A stretch of DNA of 64,000 bases from Arthrobacter citreus. GTDB taxonomy: Bacteria; Bacillota; Bacilli; Bacillales; Bacillaceae_G. The notes beneath the pieces are model-generated. The model was not told where the DNA came from, searched no databases, and worked only from the letters and a program-made list of their open reading frames with translations. Below are positions 53,358 to 62,024 of this stretch, one piece after another (positions within the stretch are counted from its first letter, which is position 1; the number at the start of each line of letters is the position of its first letter). Position numbers and translations under genes: made by a program. The stretch lies in the NCBI GenBank assembly GCA_013200995.1, contig CP053688.1:3472001-3536000 (forward strand), read 5' to 3'.

Positions 53358-54881
53358 TTATTCACCGCTTCTTTGCTCATCAATGGTTTTTGGATTACCT
53401 TGACTAGGTACCACTAAAATTGTATCCTTTTGACTTTCAATACGGAACGGCGCAAATGGTGCAAAATAAGGTACACCAAAGGAACGAAGGCTACACATAT
53501 GAAGTAAGATAATTAATCCACCTACCAGCATGCCATATAATCCGATGTAAGCCGCAGCTATTAGTAAAGTAAACCTAAGAATCCTTGCCGCAATTGACAT
53601 ATTATAATAAGGGATTGTAAAGCTAGCAATCGCTGTAATTGATACGATGATTACCATCGACGCAGATACAAATCCCGCTTGTACCGCTGCTTGGCCTAAA
53701 ATTAAGGCTCCAACAATTGAAAGCGCCTGTCCAACCGCTCTTGGCATTCGAATTCCGGCTTCACGTAACACTTCAAAAGCCAGCTCCATACCAAGTGCCT
53801 CGACAATTGCCGGGAAAGGTACTCCTTCACGCTGCGAAGCTAAACTTACTAATAATACTGTTGGAATTACGGCTTGATGGAATGAAGTAATCGCAATGAA
53901 AATTCCGGGTGCAAATAAAGCGACCCAAAAAGACATATATCGTAGAACTCTTAAAAATGTACCTATATATGAGCTTTGGTAATAATCCTCTGGAGATTGA
54001 AAAAACTGTGTAAACGTAGCTGGTAAAATCAAAACAAATGGTGTTCCGGCTGTGAAAATAGCAACACGCCCCTCCAGTAAATTACCTACTACAGCATCTG
54101 GTCGCTCTGAGTTAAGCATTGTAGGAAAGATGGTCTTTTGATCGTTCTGAATATAGTTTTCGATATAGCTTGATTCTAATATTACGTCTACATTAATTGC
54201 TTCCACACGATGTTTTACCTCTTTTAATAACTCTTCATCCACGATACCTTTTATATACATAATCTCTACATCAGTTCTAGTTACTTCGCCTATTTTCATC
54301 GACTCAATCCGTAAGGCTGGATGCTGAATTCTATTTCGAATAAGGGATGTATTTGTACGTAAGCTTTCCGTGAAGCTATCCTTTGGCCCTCTAATTACAG
54401 TTTGAGTTGATGGTTCTGATATACTTCTAGTTTGCACCATTTTTGTACAAGCAACTAAGAAATTACTATCGTGATCCAGCAGAATAACAGTGTCTCCTAT
54501 TAATAATCCTGATAAGAGATTTGTATAACTTGATTGTGATTTTAAACTTGAAACAGCAATCACGCTCTTTAATCCATTTTCTAAATCTGTTAATGATAGC
54601 GTTGTTTCTTTATCCCAATTAGTTTTCACGATTTTATCGATTATTCCATCATTCACTAGCTTCTCATTTGATATTCCGTCAATATGAATCGTTGCAAAAG
54701 AATATTTCATACCTTCGCCAAGCGTTTCGTGACGAATGACCAAATCGGAGCTATCACCAAAATCGTCTTTAATTCTTTTTATATTTTCTAAAATGTCCTT
54801 ACTTAAAGAACGTGATATATTACTCTGAAATGGAATTTTTTTATTAGTTGCTGCACTATTGGTTTCTTTGTAATTAAACAT
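53358..54881 (-). CDS. Spore germination protein GerA/GerKA family
   Basis: 507 aa. Soluble N-terminal region with two subdomains (about 1-290: DSSDLVIRHE, YIKGIVDEELLKEVKHRVE, NSERPDAVVGNLLEGRVAI), then five membrane helices with FFQSPEDYYQ, REGVPFPAIVEALGMELAFEVLREAGIRMPRAVGQALSIVGALILGQAAV. It is the largest receptor subunit and the probable ion channel. First gene of the operon; ribosome site GGGGCGG. A forespore (sigma-G) promoter is expected upstream but I do not see it with confidence. Confidence 0.94.
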   Translation of the reverse strand: MFNYKETNSAATNKKIPFQSNISRSLSKDILENIKRIKDDFGDSSDLVIRHETLGEGMKYSFATIHIDGISNEKLVNDGIIDKIVKTNWDKETTLSLTDLENGLKSVIAVSSLKSQSSYTNLLSGLLIGDTVILLDHDSNFLVACTKMVQTRSISEPSTQTVIRGPKDSFTESLRTNTSLIRNRIQHPALRIESMKIGEVTRTDVEIMYIKGIVDEELLKEVKHRVEAINVDVILESSYIENYIQNDQKTIFPTMLNSERPDAVVGNLLEGRVAIFTAGTPFVLILPATFTQFFQSPEDYYQSSYIGTFLRVLRYMSFWVALFAPGIFIAITSFHQAVIPTVLLVSLASQREGVPFPAIVEALGMELAFEVLREAGIRMPRAVGQALSIVGALILGQAAVQAGFVSASMVIIVSITAIASFTIPYYNMSIAARILRFTLLIAAAYIGLYGMLVGGLIILLHMCSLRSFGVPYFAPFAPFRIESQKDTILVVPSQGNPKTIDEQRSGE

Positions 54882-54993
54882 TTTTTACCACCGCCCCATT
54901 ATCATGGCTTATTATTCTTATACTTTTTCCAAATTATTTCATTTAATGTATTGTTTTCTAAACCAATCTATTTTTTCCACATGCTTTGCGCAC

Positions 54994-55028
54994 CAAAAAA
55001 GTGGCTATCTCAAAGACGCCACTTTTCA
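54994..55028 (-). terminator. Terminator of ugd
   Basis: AAAAGTGGCG and TAGCCACTTTTTT on the minus strand with a loop of about 11. Confidence 0.8.
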
Positions 55029-55163
55029 ATAATAAAATAAAAATAGTTAATATTTCACACTAGATCGCTTGTGTTATCGTGGTTTTGTCCTCACAGCACA
55101 CCAAGTTATACAACTTTTTCAAAAGTCTTATACTTTCCGTTTTAAATGGTTAATCAATAACCA

Positions 55164-56498
55164 TTAAAATTTTCCTATAAGCTTCAACAAAGGATTTACA
55201 GCCTTTCGACCGATTGAGTAATAGTGAATATTCGTGTTTTTAATTTTATCTAGTTCAAAGCAATTACGTCCATCAATTATTAGCGGTACTTTCATAAATT
55301 CCTCATATAGTCGGAGATCGAATTGTAAGATTTCTTCCCACTCCGTCAAAATTAATGCAGCATCTTTATCAAGAATGGCATGTTCAATATTTGTTGAATA
55401 GCTTATGGAGTTACCGAAAAGCTTTCTTAACTCTGGTAAAGCACATGGATCATATACTGTAATTTTAGTATTTTCTTTCAAGAACTGATTAATTAACGTA
55501 ATCGATGGGGCATGTCGTATATCATTCGTATTTGGTTTAAAGCTAACTCCAAGCAATGAAATTTCTTTATTAGTCAAATCACCTAAAGTAGATTTTGCTA
55601 CTTCAAATAATTTAAGCTTCTGTTGGTTATTTATGGTAATGACTGATTTTAACAACTTTAAGTCTACACCAACTAACTCAGCCTCTTTCACTAAGGCAGT
55701 CGTATCCTTTGGAAAGCAAGATCCGCCATACCCAATTCCCGCATTTAAAAACTTTGACCCAATCCTATGATCTAACCCAATCCCCTTTGCAACATGCTCA
55801 ACATTAGCATCTAAATTCTCACAAACCATAGCAATCTCATTAATGAAACTGATTTTAGTAGCTAAAAAAGCATTCGAAGCATACTTAATCATTTCTGCAC
55901 TTCTTACATCTGTTACATAAATAGGGAGGTTAAATGGTTTATATAATTCCTGAACCAATTCTGTCGCGGCTTGACTCTCTGAACCAATGATAATTCGATC
56001 TCCATTAAATAGGTCGTGTAAAGCAGACCCTTCCCTTAAAAACTCTGGATTTGAGATGACGTCAATGTTTAAATGCTGTAGTGCCTTTTCGTTCATGATT
56101 TCCATAACAATCTCGTTCGTTCCAACAGGTACCGTGCTTTTAATGACAACTGTAAGATTTCTTTTAGCATTCATTGCAATATCCTTTGCAACCACTTTTA
56201 AATAACTCAAATTCGCTGTTCCATCTGGAAGCTCTGGCGTCCCTACTGCAATAAATATGATATCTGCCTGACTATATGCTAATTGATAATTTGTCGTAAA
56301 TTTAATCCTCTTAAGAGATATATTTTCTACTAATGCTTCTTGCAAGCCTGGTTCAAAAATTGGACAAATTCCTTTTTGAAGCAAATTAATTTTTTCATAG
56401 TCAATATCAACACATGTTACATTGTAACCAATTGTAGCAAATGAAACTCCTGTAGAAAGGCCAACATATCCCGTACCAGCAACAACAATGCGCGCCAT
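55164..56498 (-). CDS. UDP-glucose 6-dehydrogenase family
   Basis: 444 aa. NAD-binding VVAGTGYVGLSTG at the N-terminus, GTPELPDGTANLSYL, KSTVPVGT, EFLREGSAL, and GIGYGGSCFPKD with the catalytic Cys261, then a C-terminal UDP-binding domain (LLGVSFKPNTNDIRHAPS). Makes UDP-glucuronate (TuaD/Ugd-type); UDP-N-acetyl sugar oxidation cannot be excluded. Likely supplies acidic sugar for an extracellular polymer. Single gene with its own terminator, downstream of a hairpin shared with the eps cluster. Confidence 0.88.
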   Translation of the reverse strand: MARIVVAGTGYVGLSTGVSFATIGYNVTCVDIDYEKINLLQKGICPIFEPGLQEALVENISLKRIKFTTNYQLAYSQADIIFIAVGTPELPDGTANLSYLKVVAKDIAMNAKRNLTVVIKSTVPVGTNEIVMEIMNEKALQHLNIDVISNPEFLREGSALHDLFNGDRIIIGSESQAATELVQELYKPFNLPIYVTDVRSAEMIKYASNAFLATKISFINEIAMVCENLDANVEHVAKGIGLDHRIGSKFLNAGIGYGGSCFPKDTTALVKEAELVGVDLKLLKSVITINNQQKLKLFEVAKSTLGDLTNKEISLLGVSFKPNTNDIRHAPSITLINQFLKENTKITVYDPCALPELRKLFGNSISYSTNIEHAILDKDAALILTEWEEILQFDLRLYEEFMKVPLIIDGRNCFELDKIKNTNIHYYSIGRKAVNPLLKLIGKF

Positions 56499-56880
56499 GT
56501 TTCATCTCCATCCTATAAAAGTTCTATAAAGATAAAAAACACTTCTTATGTAAAATCTATATGATTGTTAAATTTGCTTTTTAATTACGGCTTGTATTTC
56601 TATTGGTCTACTTTTGATCGAGATTTATTTTTCATAACTTTTATCTCTATAAACTAGAAGTTTGAGAGCTGTAAGTCCTTAAAACATATGCATAAAGTGC
56701 CTACCCAATTCTCGATTTACATTTTCTTTAATTTAATTTTATAAATGACTATTTAATCAATAACATGATACATTCCTTTTCTCTATTGCAAACATGACTA
56801 CCTTCTAGTTCGTATTAATTTTACAAAACCTAAACATTTTTATAACAAAAACGAATCTTCACTTTAAATTTAGACATAAA
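56499..56880. other. Leader region of ugd
   Basis: About 380 AT-rich bases with no gene. I see no confident promoter. Confidence 0.4.
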
Positions 56881-56915
56881 AAAACCTCGCCGATTGGCGG
56901 GGTTTTAGGCGAAGT
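56881..56915 (-). terminator. Terminator-like hairpin upstream of ugd
   Basis: On the minus strand TTCGCCTAAAA then CCCCGCC-AATC-GGCGAGG and a run of seven T. A matching element is at 23821-23865 in the eps cluster, sharing TTCGCCTAA and the AATC loop and, further 5', a TTAAGGAAAATTGAT-like stretch. Confidence 0.65.
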
Positions 56916-56957
56916 TCACATATACTTATAAAACTACATCAATTTTCCTTAACACAT

Positions 56958-57008
56958 AAAAAGTGCACCCCAAATCTTAGACAATGTCTAACATTTGGGG
57001 TGCACTTC
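56958..57008 (-). terminator. Terminator of mbl
   Basis: GTGCACCCCAAATGTTAGACA and TGTCTAAGATTTGGGGTGCAC arms (minus strand) followed by TTTTTATG. Confidence 0.9.
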
Positions 57009-57026
57009 GGATAGTCCCTGAGATGT

Positions 57027-58028
57027 TTATTTTAAGTAACGGCTCGGAACCTTATCAATGTTTTCTAACATAATACCAGTACCAACTGCAACACATTGCA
57101 TTGGATCTTCTGCAATGAAAACAGGAACTCTTAATTCTTCAGCAAGTAAAGTATCTATTCCATGAAGTAACGCTCCGCCTCCAGTTAGAATAACTCCACG
57201 ATCAATAATATCAGCTGATAATTCAGGTGGTGTACGTTCTAGTACTGTTTTTGCAGCTTGTACAATTAAGTAAACTGGTTCACTTAATGCTCTTTGAACT
57301 TCATCAGATTGTACAGTAATTGTACGAGGTAAACCAGTTACCATATCACGACCACGGATATCGATTGATTCATTTCTAGCACCAGGGAAAACAGTACCTA
57401 CTTCAATTTTAATTTGCTCTGCAGTACGTTCTCCAATAAGCAGTTTGTATTCACGCTTGATATAGTTTAAAATCTCCATATCAAACTTGTCCCCTGCCAT
57501 TTTAATTGAAGAGGCGGTGACGATATCTCCCATCGATAAGACAGCGACATCGGTTGTCCCACCGCCAATATCAATTACCATGTTACCACTTGGTTGGAAT
57601 ATATCCATTCCAGCTCCGATTGCAGCAACCTTTGGCTCTTCTTCAAGATAAACTTGTTTACCGCCGCTCTTTTCAGCAGCTTCACGAATTGCTTTTTGTT
57701 CAACAGATGTGATGTTTGTTGGACAACAAATCAAAATACGCGGTTTTGACATAAAACCTTTTACATCTAATTTATTTATAAAATGACGTAGCATTGCTTC
57801 AGTAATATCAAAGTCAGCAATTACCCCATCTTTTAATGGTCGAATTGCAACGATATTACCAGGTGTACGACCTACCATACGGCTTGCTTCTTCACCTACT
57901 GCTAAAACTTTACCGCTACTACGCTCTATTGCAACTACAGAAGGCTCGTTTAAAACGATTCCTTTACCTTTTACATGTATTAAGACATTGGCTGTACCAA
58001 GATCTATTCCGATATCCTTAGAAAACAT
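57027..58028 (-). CDS. mbl: Rod-shape-determining protein Mbl
   Basis: 333 aa from ATG at 58028 (MFSKDIGIDLGTANVLIHV, as in B. subtilis Mbl) with AAGGAGG upstream. Actin-like fold: phosphate-1 loop DIGIDLGTAN, phosphate-2 VIDIGGGTTDVAVLS, adenosine loop TGGGALLHGID. Filament-forming MreB paralogue that guides cell-wall synthesis along the cylinder. Next to spoIIID, the order used in Bacillus. Confidence 0.97.
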   Translation of the reverse strand: MFSKDIGIDLGTANVLIHVKGKGIVLNEPSVVAIERSSGKVLAVGEEASRMVGRTPGNIVAIRPLKDGVIADFDITEAMLRHFINKLDVKGFMSKPRILICCPTNITSVEQKAIREAAEKSGGKQVYLEEEPKVAAIGAGMDIFQPSGNMVIDIGGGTTDVAVLSMGDIVTASSIKMAGDKFDMEILNYIKREYKLLIGERTAEQIKIEVGTVFPGARNESIDIRGRDMVTGLPRTITVQSDEVQRALSEPVYLIVQAAKTVLERTPPELSADIIDRGVILTGGGALLHGIDTLLAEELRVPVFIAEDPMQCVAVGTGIMLENIDKVPSRYLK

Positions 58029-58186
58029 TCCTTTTGGCTCCTCCTTATTCACTATACTCATGAGCAGTTCCCCGAATACGTTCCATACCAAAATATAATT
58101 TTACCATAAACAACTGCTTTTAGTAATTAATTATTTGTGAATAGGAGGTTAAATATTTCTAATTTTGTTTTCAAGGCTCAGAAACA

Positions 58187-58456
58187 TTATTTCGTTACTT
58201 TTTCAACGTCTTCTTTTTGATACTTTTGCTTTGTAGCCTCACCACCGCGTAAGTGACGAATTGATTTGTGATAGTCCAATATTTCTTTAACTTCATTTGC
58301 CAAATCCGGATTTATTTCCGGAAGGCGTTCTGTTAAATCTTTGTGTACTGTACTTTTTGATACTCCAAACTCTTTAGCTATTACGCGTACTGTTTTCTTC
58401 GTCTCCACGATATATTTCCCAATCTTGATCGTTCTCTCTTTGATGTAATCGTGCAC
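58187..58456 (-). CDS. spoIIID: Sporulation transcription factor SpoIIID
   Basis: 89 aa from GTG at 58456 (GAGGAGAG 4 bases upstream); the family starts HDYIKERTIKIGKYI at this point. Helix-turn-helix TVRVIAKEFGVSKSTVHKDLTERL and a C-terminal helix HKSIRHLRGGEATK with basic tail. DNA-binding activator and repressor of mother-cell genes under sigma-E. A longer frame upstream is not needed. Confidence 0.97.
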   Translation of the reverse strand: MHDYIKERTIKIGKYIVETKKTVRVIAKEFGVSKSTVHKDLTERLPEINPDLANEVKEILDYHKSIRHLRGGEATKQKYQKEDVEKVTK

Positions 58457-58664
58457 ACTACTCTCCTCCTCTAAATGGATGTGAGAAGCGTGAAATGAGA
58501 CTCGTTTTGACTGACTTAGCTGCTTTTTTTCCTGCTCTGACTGACCTGCTGAGTTACATTTATTTTGACTAGGTAGAAAATCCACGATCCCTCACCTCAA
58601 ACACCTCTTTGATGGGTTTATAACATTGTATTAGGGAAAGTTTCTAACTATGCACAATTATCAG

Positions 58665-58722
58665 AAAAAAACAAGTGCCCAACACATATGGGGTCTGATT
58701 CCCATGTGTTAGGCACTTTGTG
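58665..58722 (-). terminator. Terminator of spoIIQ
   Basis: AAGTGCC-AACACATGGG and CCCATATGTGTTGGGCACTT arms followed by TTTTTTTC on the minus strand. Confidence 0.85.
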
Positions 58723-58735
58723 AAATGATTAATTA

Positions 58736-59530
58736 TTATCGTGAATTATCAGTTGGGTCTGAATCTGTATTAGATGAATCGTCTTGAGTATCATCTGATA
58801 CATTACCAGAAGTATTCATTGTACTAGAATCTTTAGCTTCACTTTTAGTCCCTTCAGAACTAATGATTGAAGATACTTCTTGTCCTTGGTATTTCTCTGG
58901 ATTAATTGCTACACCATCTTTACGTAATTCATAATGAACATGAATGCCACTTTCTTTACCGATTATAGCAGTACCAGCAGTTCCAAGTACTTGACCTTGT
59001 GAAACTGTAGTTCCTGGTTCAACACTAACAGAATTTAAACTTTGGTAATATGAAACTAATCCATTACCACTTTCTACTACTACTACATAACCTAGCTGAG
59101 CATCTTTTTGAGCTTTTGTTACAGTTCCGCTAAGAGCTGCAGTTACATCAAATTCTTTTCCATCTTTTGCAACTAAATCCATACCAGTATTGATCGTAAA
59201 TGTATTACTATCCATTTGAATTAAAGATGCTTGTTGCTCATCTTTTGACGCTGAGTCATCATAGTAGTGACTTTTAACTTGAACTTCTTTATCCTTCGCA
59301 ACTGGGTAAGTTAATTTTTCCTCTGGCTGTGAAGTTGGAATTGCATCTGGCTCTCTTGTATCAACAGTAGTTCCAGTTTTTGTTGGAGTTGGAGCATTAC
59401 TGTATTGGTACCATAACGCACCCGTTAAAATTACTGCTGCACTTACTAAATAAATTGCTGGTACTACCCAACGCTTTCTTAACATCTTAACAACCTTTTG
59501 AGAAGTTTTTTTGTTTTGTTCCTCTCTCAT
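58736..59530 (-). CDS. spoIIQ: Stage II sporulation protein SpoIIQ (LytM-like)
   Basis: 264 aa from ATG at 59530 (MREEQNKKTSQK, as in B. subtilis; AGGTG upstream). One membrane helix (about 25-45: KRWVVPAIYLVSAAVILTGALWYQ), then a LytM domain (about 95-220). The HxH motif is present (GIHVHYELRKDGVAINP) and the Asp in TGMDLVAKDG, but the first metal His is absent, as in B. subtilis. It pairs with SpoIIIAH across the septum for engulfment. A sigma-F-like promoter lies just upstream. Ser/Asp/Thr-rich tail. Confidence 0.94.
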   Translation of the reverse strand: MREEQNKKTSQKVVKMLRKRWVVPAIYLVSAAVILTGALWYQYSNAPTPTKTGTTVDTREPDAIPTSQPEEKLTYPVAKDKEVQVKSHYYDDSASKDEQQASLIQMDSNTFTINTGMDLVAKDGKEFDVTAALSGTVTKAQKDAQLGYVVVVESGNGLVSYYQSLNSVSVEPGTTVSQGQVLGTAGTAIIGKESGIHVHYELRKDGVAINPEKYQGQEVSSIISSEGTKSEAKDSSTMNTSGNVSDDTQDDSSNTDSDPTDNSR

Positions 59531-59548
59531 CCTTATCACCTCTGCAAT

Positions 59549-59578
59549 CATTGTCAACAGATTCCAGAAATTATATAC
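59549..59578 (-). promoter_or_regulatory. Sigma-F-like promoter of spoIIQ
   Basis: On the minus strand GTATA (59578-59574), a 15-base spacer and GTTGACAATG (59558-59549), one base off the GGNNANAWTR consensus. spoIIQ is a known sigma-F gene in B. subtilis. Confidence 0.65.
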
Positions 59579-59614
59579 GCAATTTAGAAAATTTTAGTTC
59601 GACAAAATTCTTAT

Positions 59615-59721
59615 TTTTCCACACAATTAGAAAACAATCCACAATTTATTATAAAAATATTAACAAATGAAAGCGATTTATCCACAATTCTACAACGGTT
59701 ATACACAATAATTGTGGATAA
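59615..59721. promoter_or_regulatory. DnaA-box cluster
   Basis: Three perfect TTATNCACA boxes: TTATCCACA (59678-59686), TTATACACA (59699-59707) and, inverted, TGTGGATAA (59713-59721). Weaker boxes TTTTCCACA (59615-59623) and CAATCCACA (59635-59643) lie beside them. All are in the gap between spoIIQ and the T-box leader. No replication gene is nearby, so this is a titration or regulatory cluster rather than the origin. Confidence 0.75.
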
Positions 59722-59865
59722 GTTAATAAATTCAATTATGAATATGAAAAAATATTTTTCTTGCATTTTTCTTTTTTACAAAATATAATCACACTACAAG
59801 CTTGTACGATGTATTAAAAACTTAAACTTTAAAAATTAATTCAGTCATTATATATTTTTGCGTTG

Positions 59866-60175
59866 ATGAAGAAGAGTAGATTATATGGATGTTTCAGAGA
59901 GCTGACGGTTGGTGCAAGTCAGTACGGACATATTTTTGAATGGGCTTCTGAGCACCCAAACCGAACCCTTAATTGTGCAGTAGGCTTTGGCGGACGTCTC
60001 ACCGATAAAAGGGACGGGTATTCAAACACATGTTTCGATACTGCTTTTTGTCACAAGGTAGTTCATTGCATTTGTTTTGATACTGCAAAGTGAGTCTAAA
60101 AACGGTTTTAGACTAATTAAGGTGGCACCACGGGAGTCCTCGTCCTTTTTATAAGGCGGGGACTCTTTTTTTGTA
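59866..60175 (+). ncRNA. T-box riboswitch, tryptophan-type specifier
   Basis: Stem I features: AGAGTAG start, CAGAGAGCTGACGGTTGGTGCAAGTC with the AG-bulge and distal-loop motifs, and GAA-TGG-GCTTCTGAGC where TGG (59941-59943) stands in the specifier position. The T-box AAGGTGGCACCACGGG is at 60119-60134; its TGGC would pair with an uncharged tRNA ending GCCA, as tRNA-Trp (G73) does. A terminator (60134-60172, GAGTCCTCGTCC and GGCGGGGACTC with T-run) follows. Uncharged tRNA would allow read-through into the transporter gene. A protein frame over the leader is not real. Confidence 0.9.
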
Positions 60176-60201
60176 CCCAAAAACTAAGGAGAGAAGATAA
60201 A

Positions 60202-61824
60202 ATGAAATTTACTAAGAAAAGCTTCGCATCAATTACTTTATTACTGACATTGGCACTTGCAGGCTGTGGACAACAGTCTAATCAGACAGCCAGCAAATCT
60301 GATGATCATACACTACACTTAATGGATACTTCAGATATCGTTAGCCTTGATAGTTCATTAGCCTTAGACGGTCCATCGTTAAATGCACTTAATAGTGTTA
60401 TGGAAGGCCTTTACATGCCAAATGAAAAAGGAGAATATGTTCCAGCAGCAGCTTCGTCTTATAAGGTTAGTGCGGATGGAAAAGTTTATACTTTCACTTT
60501 AAGAGATGCTAAATATTCGAATGGTGATCCTGTAACTGCACAAGATTTTGTTTTTGCAATGAAGCGTGCAGTTGACCCAAATACAAAAGCTCAATTTGCA
60601 TACGATTTATATGATATTGAAAATGCAAAAGAAATTAACCAAGGAAAACTGCCTGTGGATAAACTTGGGGTAACTGCAATAAATAAAAAAACATTACAAA
60701 TTAAACTAGATCGCCCTATTCCTTATTTCATTCAATTAACTAGTTTACCAATGTACTTCCCACTTAATGAAAAATTCGTTAAAGAACAAGGTAGTAAATA
60801 TGGTCTAGAAGCAAATACTACTTTATATAATGGCCCTTACGTTGTAAGTAAATGGAATCATGAAGTTGGATTTACAATGACTAAAAACCCACAATACTAT
60901 GATAAAAAGAACGTACATGCGGATAAAATTGATGTTAAGATTATGAAAGAAACTTCGACAGCTGTTAATCTATATGAAACTGGCGAACTCGATCAAGCAA
61001 TTATTGATTCTAGCGTAATCGATCGTTATAAAGGTAATAAAGAGTTAAATAAACTAGCAATGCCAATCGTGTCTTATATTAGCTTTAATCAGAAGAATCC
61101 ATTACTAGCAAATCAAAAAATGCGTAAAGCTATTGCTAACGGCTTTAATAAAGAGGATATTAGTACAACACTATTAAATGATGGTTCAATCCCTACAGAC
61201 CGAATCATCCCTAAAGGTTTAGTAAAAAGCTCAAAAGGTGTAGATTTCGTTAGCACAACATCTCACCCATCTACAGCTAATTCAGAAAAAGCAAAGTCAC
61301 TTTTTAAAGAGGCATTAAAAGAGAGTGGTAAATCAAAAGCTAGTATTTCATTACTAGTTAGCGATAGTAATACTTCACGCAAAATCGGTGAATACCTTAA
61401 AGCACAATTAGAAACAAACTTAAAAGGTTTAACAGTTAATATTACAGTTTTACCTGCACAACAAAAATTTGAATTACGCCAACAAGGAAACTATGATCTA
61501 TCATTAGATACATGGGGTGCTGACTATCCAGATCCTACAACTTATTTAGAGTTATTCACATCTAAATCAGCTTTAAATGTATTAAACTATAAAAATAAAC
61601 AATATGATGAATTCTTACAGAAAGCTAACACAGTAAGTCTACAAAACGAAACTGAAAGAACCCAGCTTCTTCATAAAGCAGAAGACACTTTACTAAATGA
61701 CGCTGCTATTGCTCCTGTCTATCAAGCAGGATATGTATACTTGCAAAAGCCTAACGTAACAAATATAAAAGTTCGTCCATTTGTAGGCTATTTTTATTAT
61801 AAGTATGCAAACAAGCAAGGTTAA
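60202..61824 (+). CDS. Oligopeptide-binding lipoprotein (OppA/DppE family)
   Basis: 540 aa. Lipoprotein signal peptide TLALAGC (Cys at about 22). SBP_bac_5 fold: LHLMDTSDIVSLDSSLALDG, MEGLYMPNEKGEYVPAAASSY, DAKYSNGDPVTAQDFVFAMKRAVDP, LYNGPYVVSKWNHE, YISFNQKNPLLANQKMRKAIA. Extracellular receptor of a peptide ABC importer; no permease or ATPase gene follows in the window. AGGAGAG ribosome site. A tryptophan-type T-box upstream suggests induction when Trp-tRNA is uncharged, so the likely cargo is Trp-containing peptides (inference). Confidence 0.92.
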   Translation: MKFTKKSFASITLLLTLALAGCGQQSNQTASKSDDHTLHLMDTSDIVSLDSSLALDGPSLNALNSVMEGLYMPNEKGEYVPAAASSYKVSADGKVYTFTLRDAKYSNGDPVTAQDFVFAMKRAVDPNTKAQFAYDLYDIENAKEINQGKLPVDKLGVTAINKKTLQIKLDRPIPYFIQLTSLPMYFPLNEKFVKEQGSKYGLEANTTLYNGPYVVSKWNHEVGFTMTKNPQYYDKKNVHADKIDVKIMKETSTAVNLYETGELDQAIIDSSVIDRYKGNKELNKLAMPIVSYISFNQKNPLLANQKMRKAIANGFNKEDISTTLLNDGSIPTDRIIPKGLVKSSKGVDFVSTTSHPSTANSEKAKSLFKEALKESGKSKASISLLVSDSNTSRKIGEYLKAQLETNLKGLTVNITVLPAQQKFELRQQGNYDLSLDTWGADYPDPTTYLELFTSKSALNVLNYKNKQYDEFLQKANTVSLQNETERTQLLHKAEDTLLNDAAIAPVYQAGYVYLQKPNVTNIKVRPFVGYFYYKYANKQG

Positions 61825-61921
61825 AAATTACGAGGACTGCTACAGTTAGACATGAATAACTGCAATTCCATTCGTAGACTTCATTAAATTTAATGACTCT
61901 GCAAGAACGATCTTATACCAT

Positions 61922-61963
61922 ATCCCCCTTTAATTAATCTTAGATTAATTAGAGGGGTTTTTA
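61922..61963 (+). terminator. Terminator after the peptide-binding gene
   Basis: CCCCCTTTAATTAATC and GATTAATTAGAGGGG with T-run downstream. Confidence 0.85.
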
Positions 61964-61975
61964 ATTAAATGCAAA

Positions 61976-62004
61976 AAAACGGACCCAAAGAGTCCGATTT
62001 TAAT
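61976..62004 (-). terminator. Terminator of spoIID
   Basis: CGGAC-TCTTTG-GTCCG on the minus strand followed by TTTTTTTGC. Confidence 0.8.
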
Positions 62005-62024
62005 ACTGCCTATTAATCTATCCG

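Noticed and set aside
59615..59721. Chromosomal origin of replication
   Set aside because: DnaA boxes are present but no dnaA, dnaN or DNA-unwinding element context; sporulation and peptide-transport genes flank it.
59863..60093. 76-codon frame before the peptide-binding gene
   Set aside because: It lies over stem I and the following arms of the T-box leader; no ribosome site.
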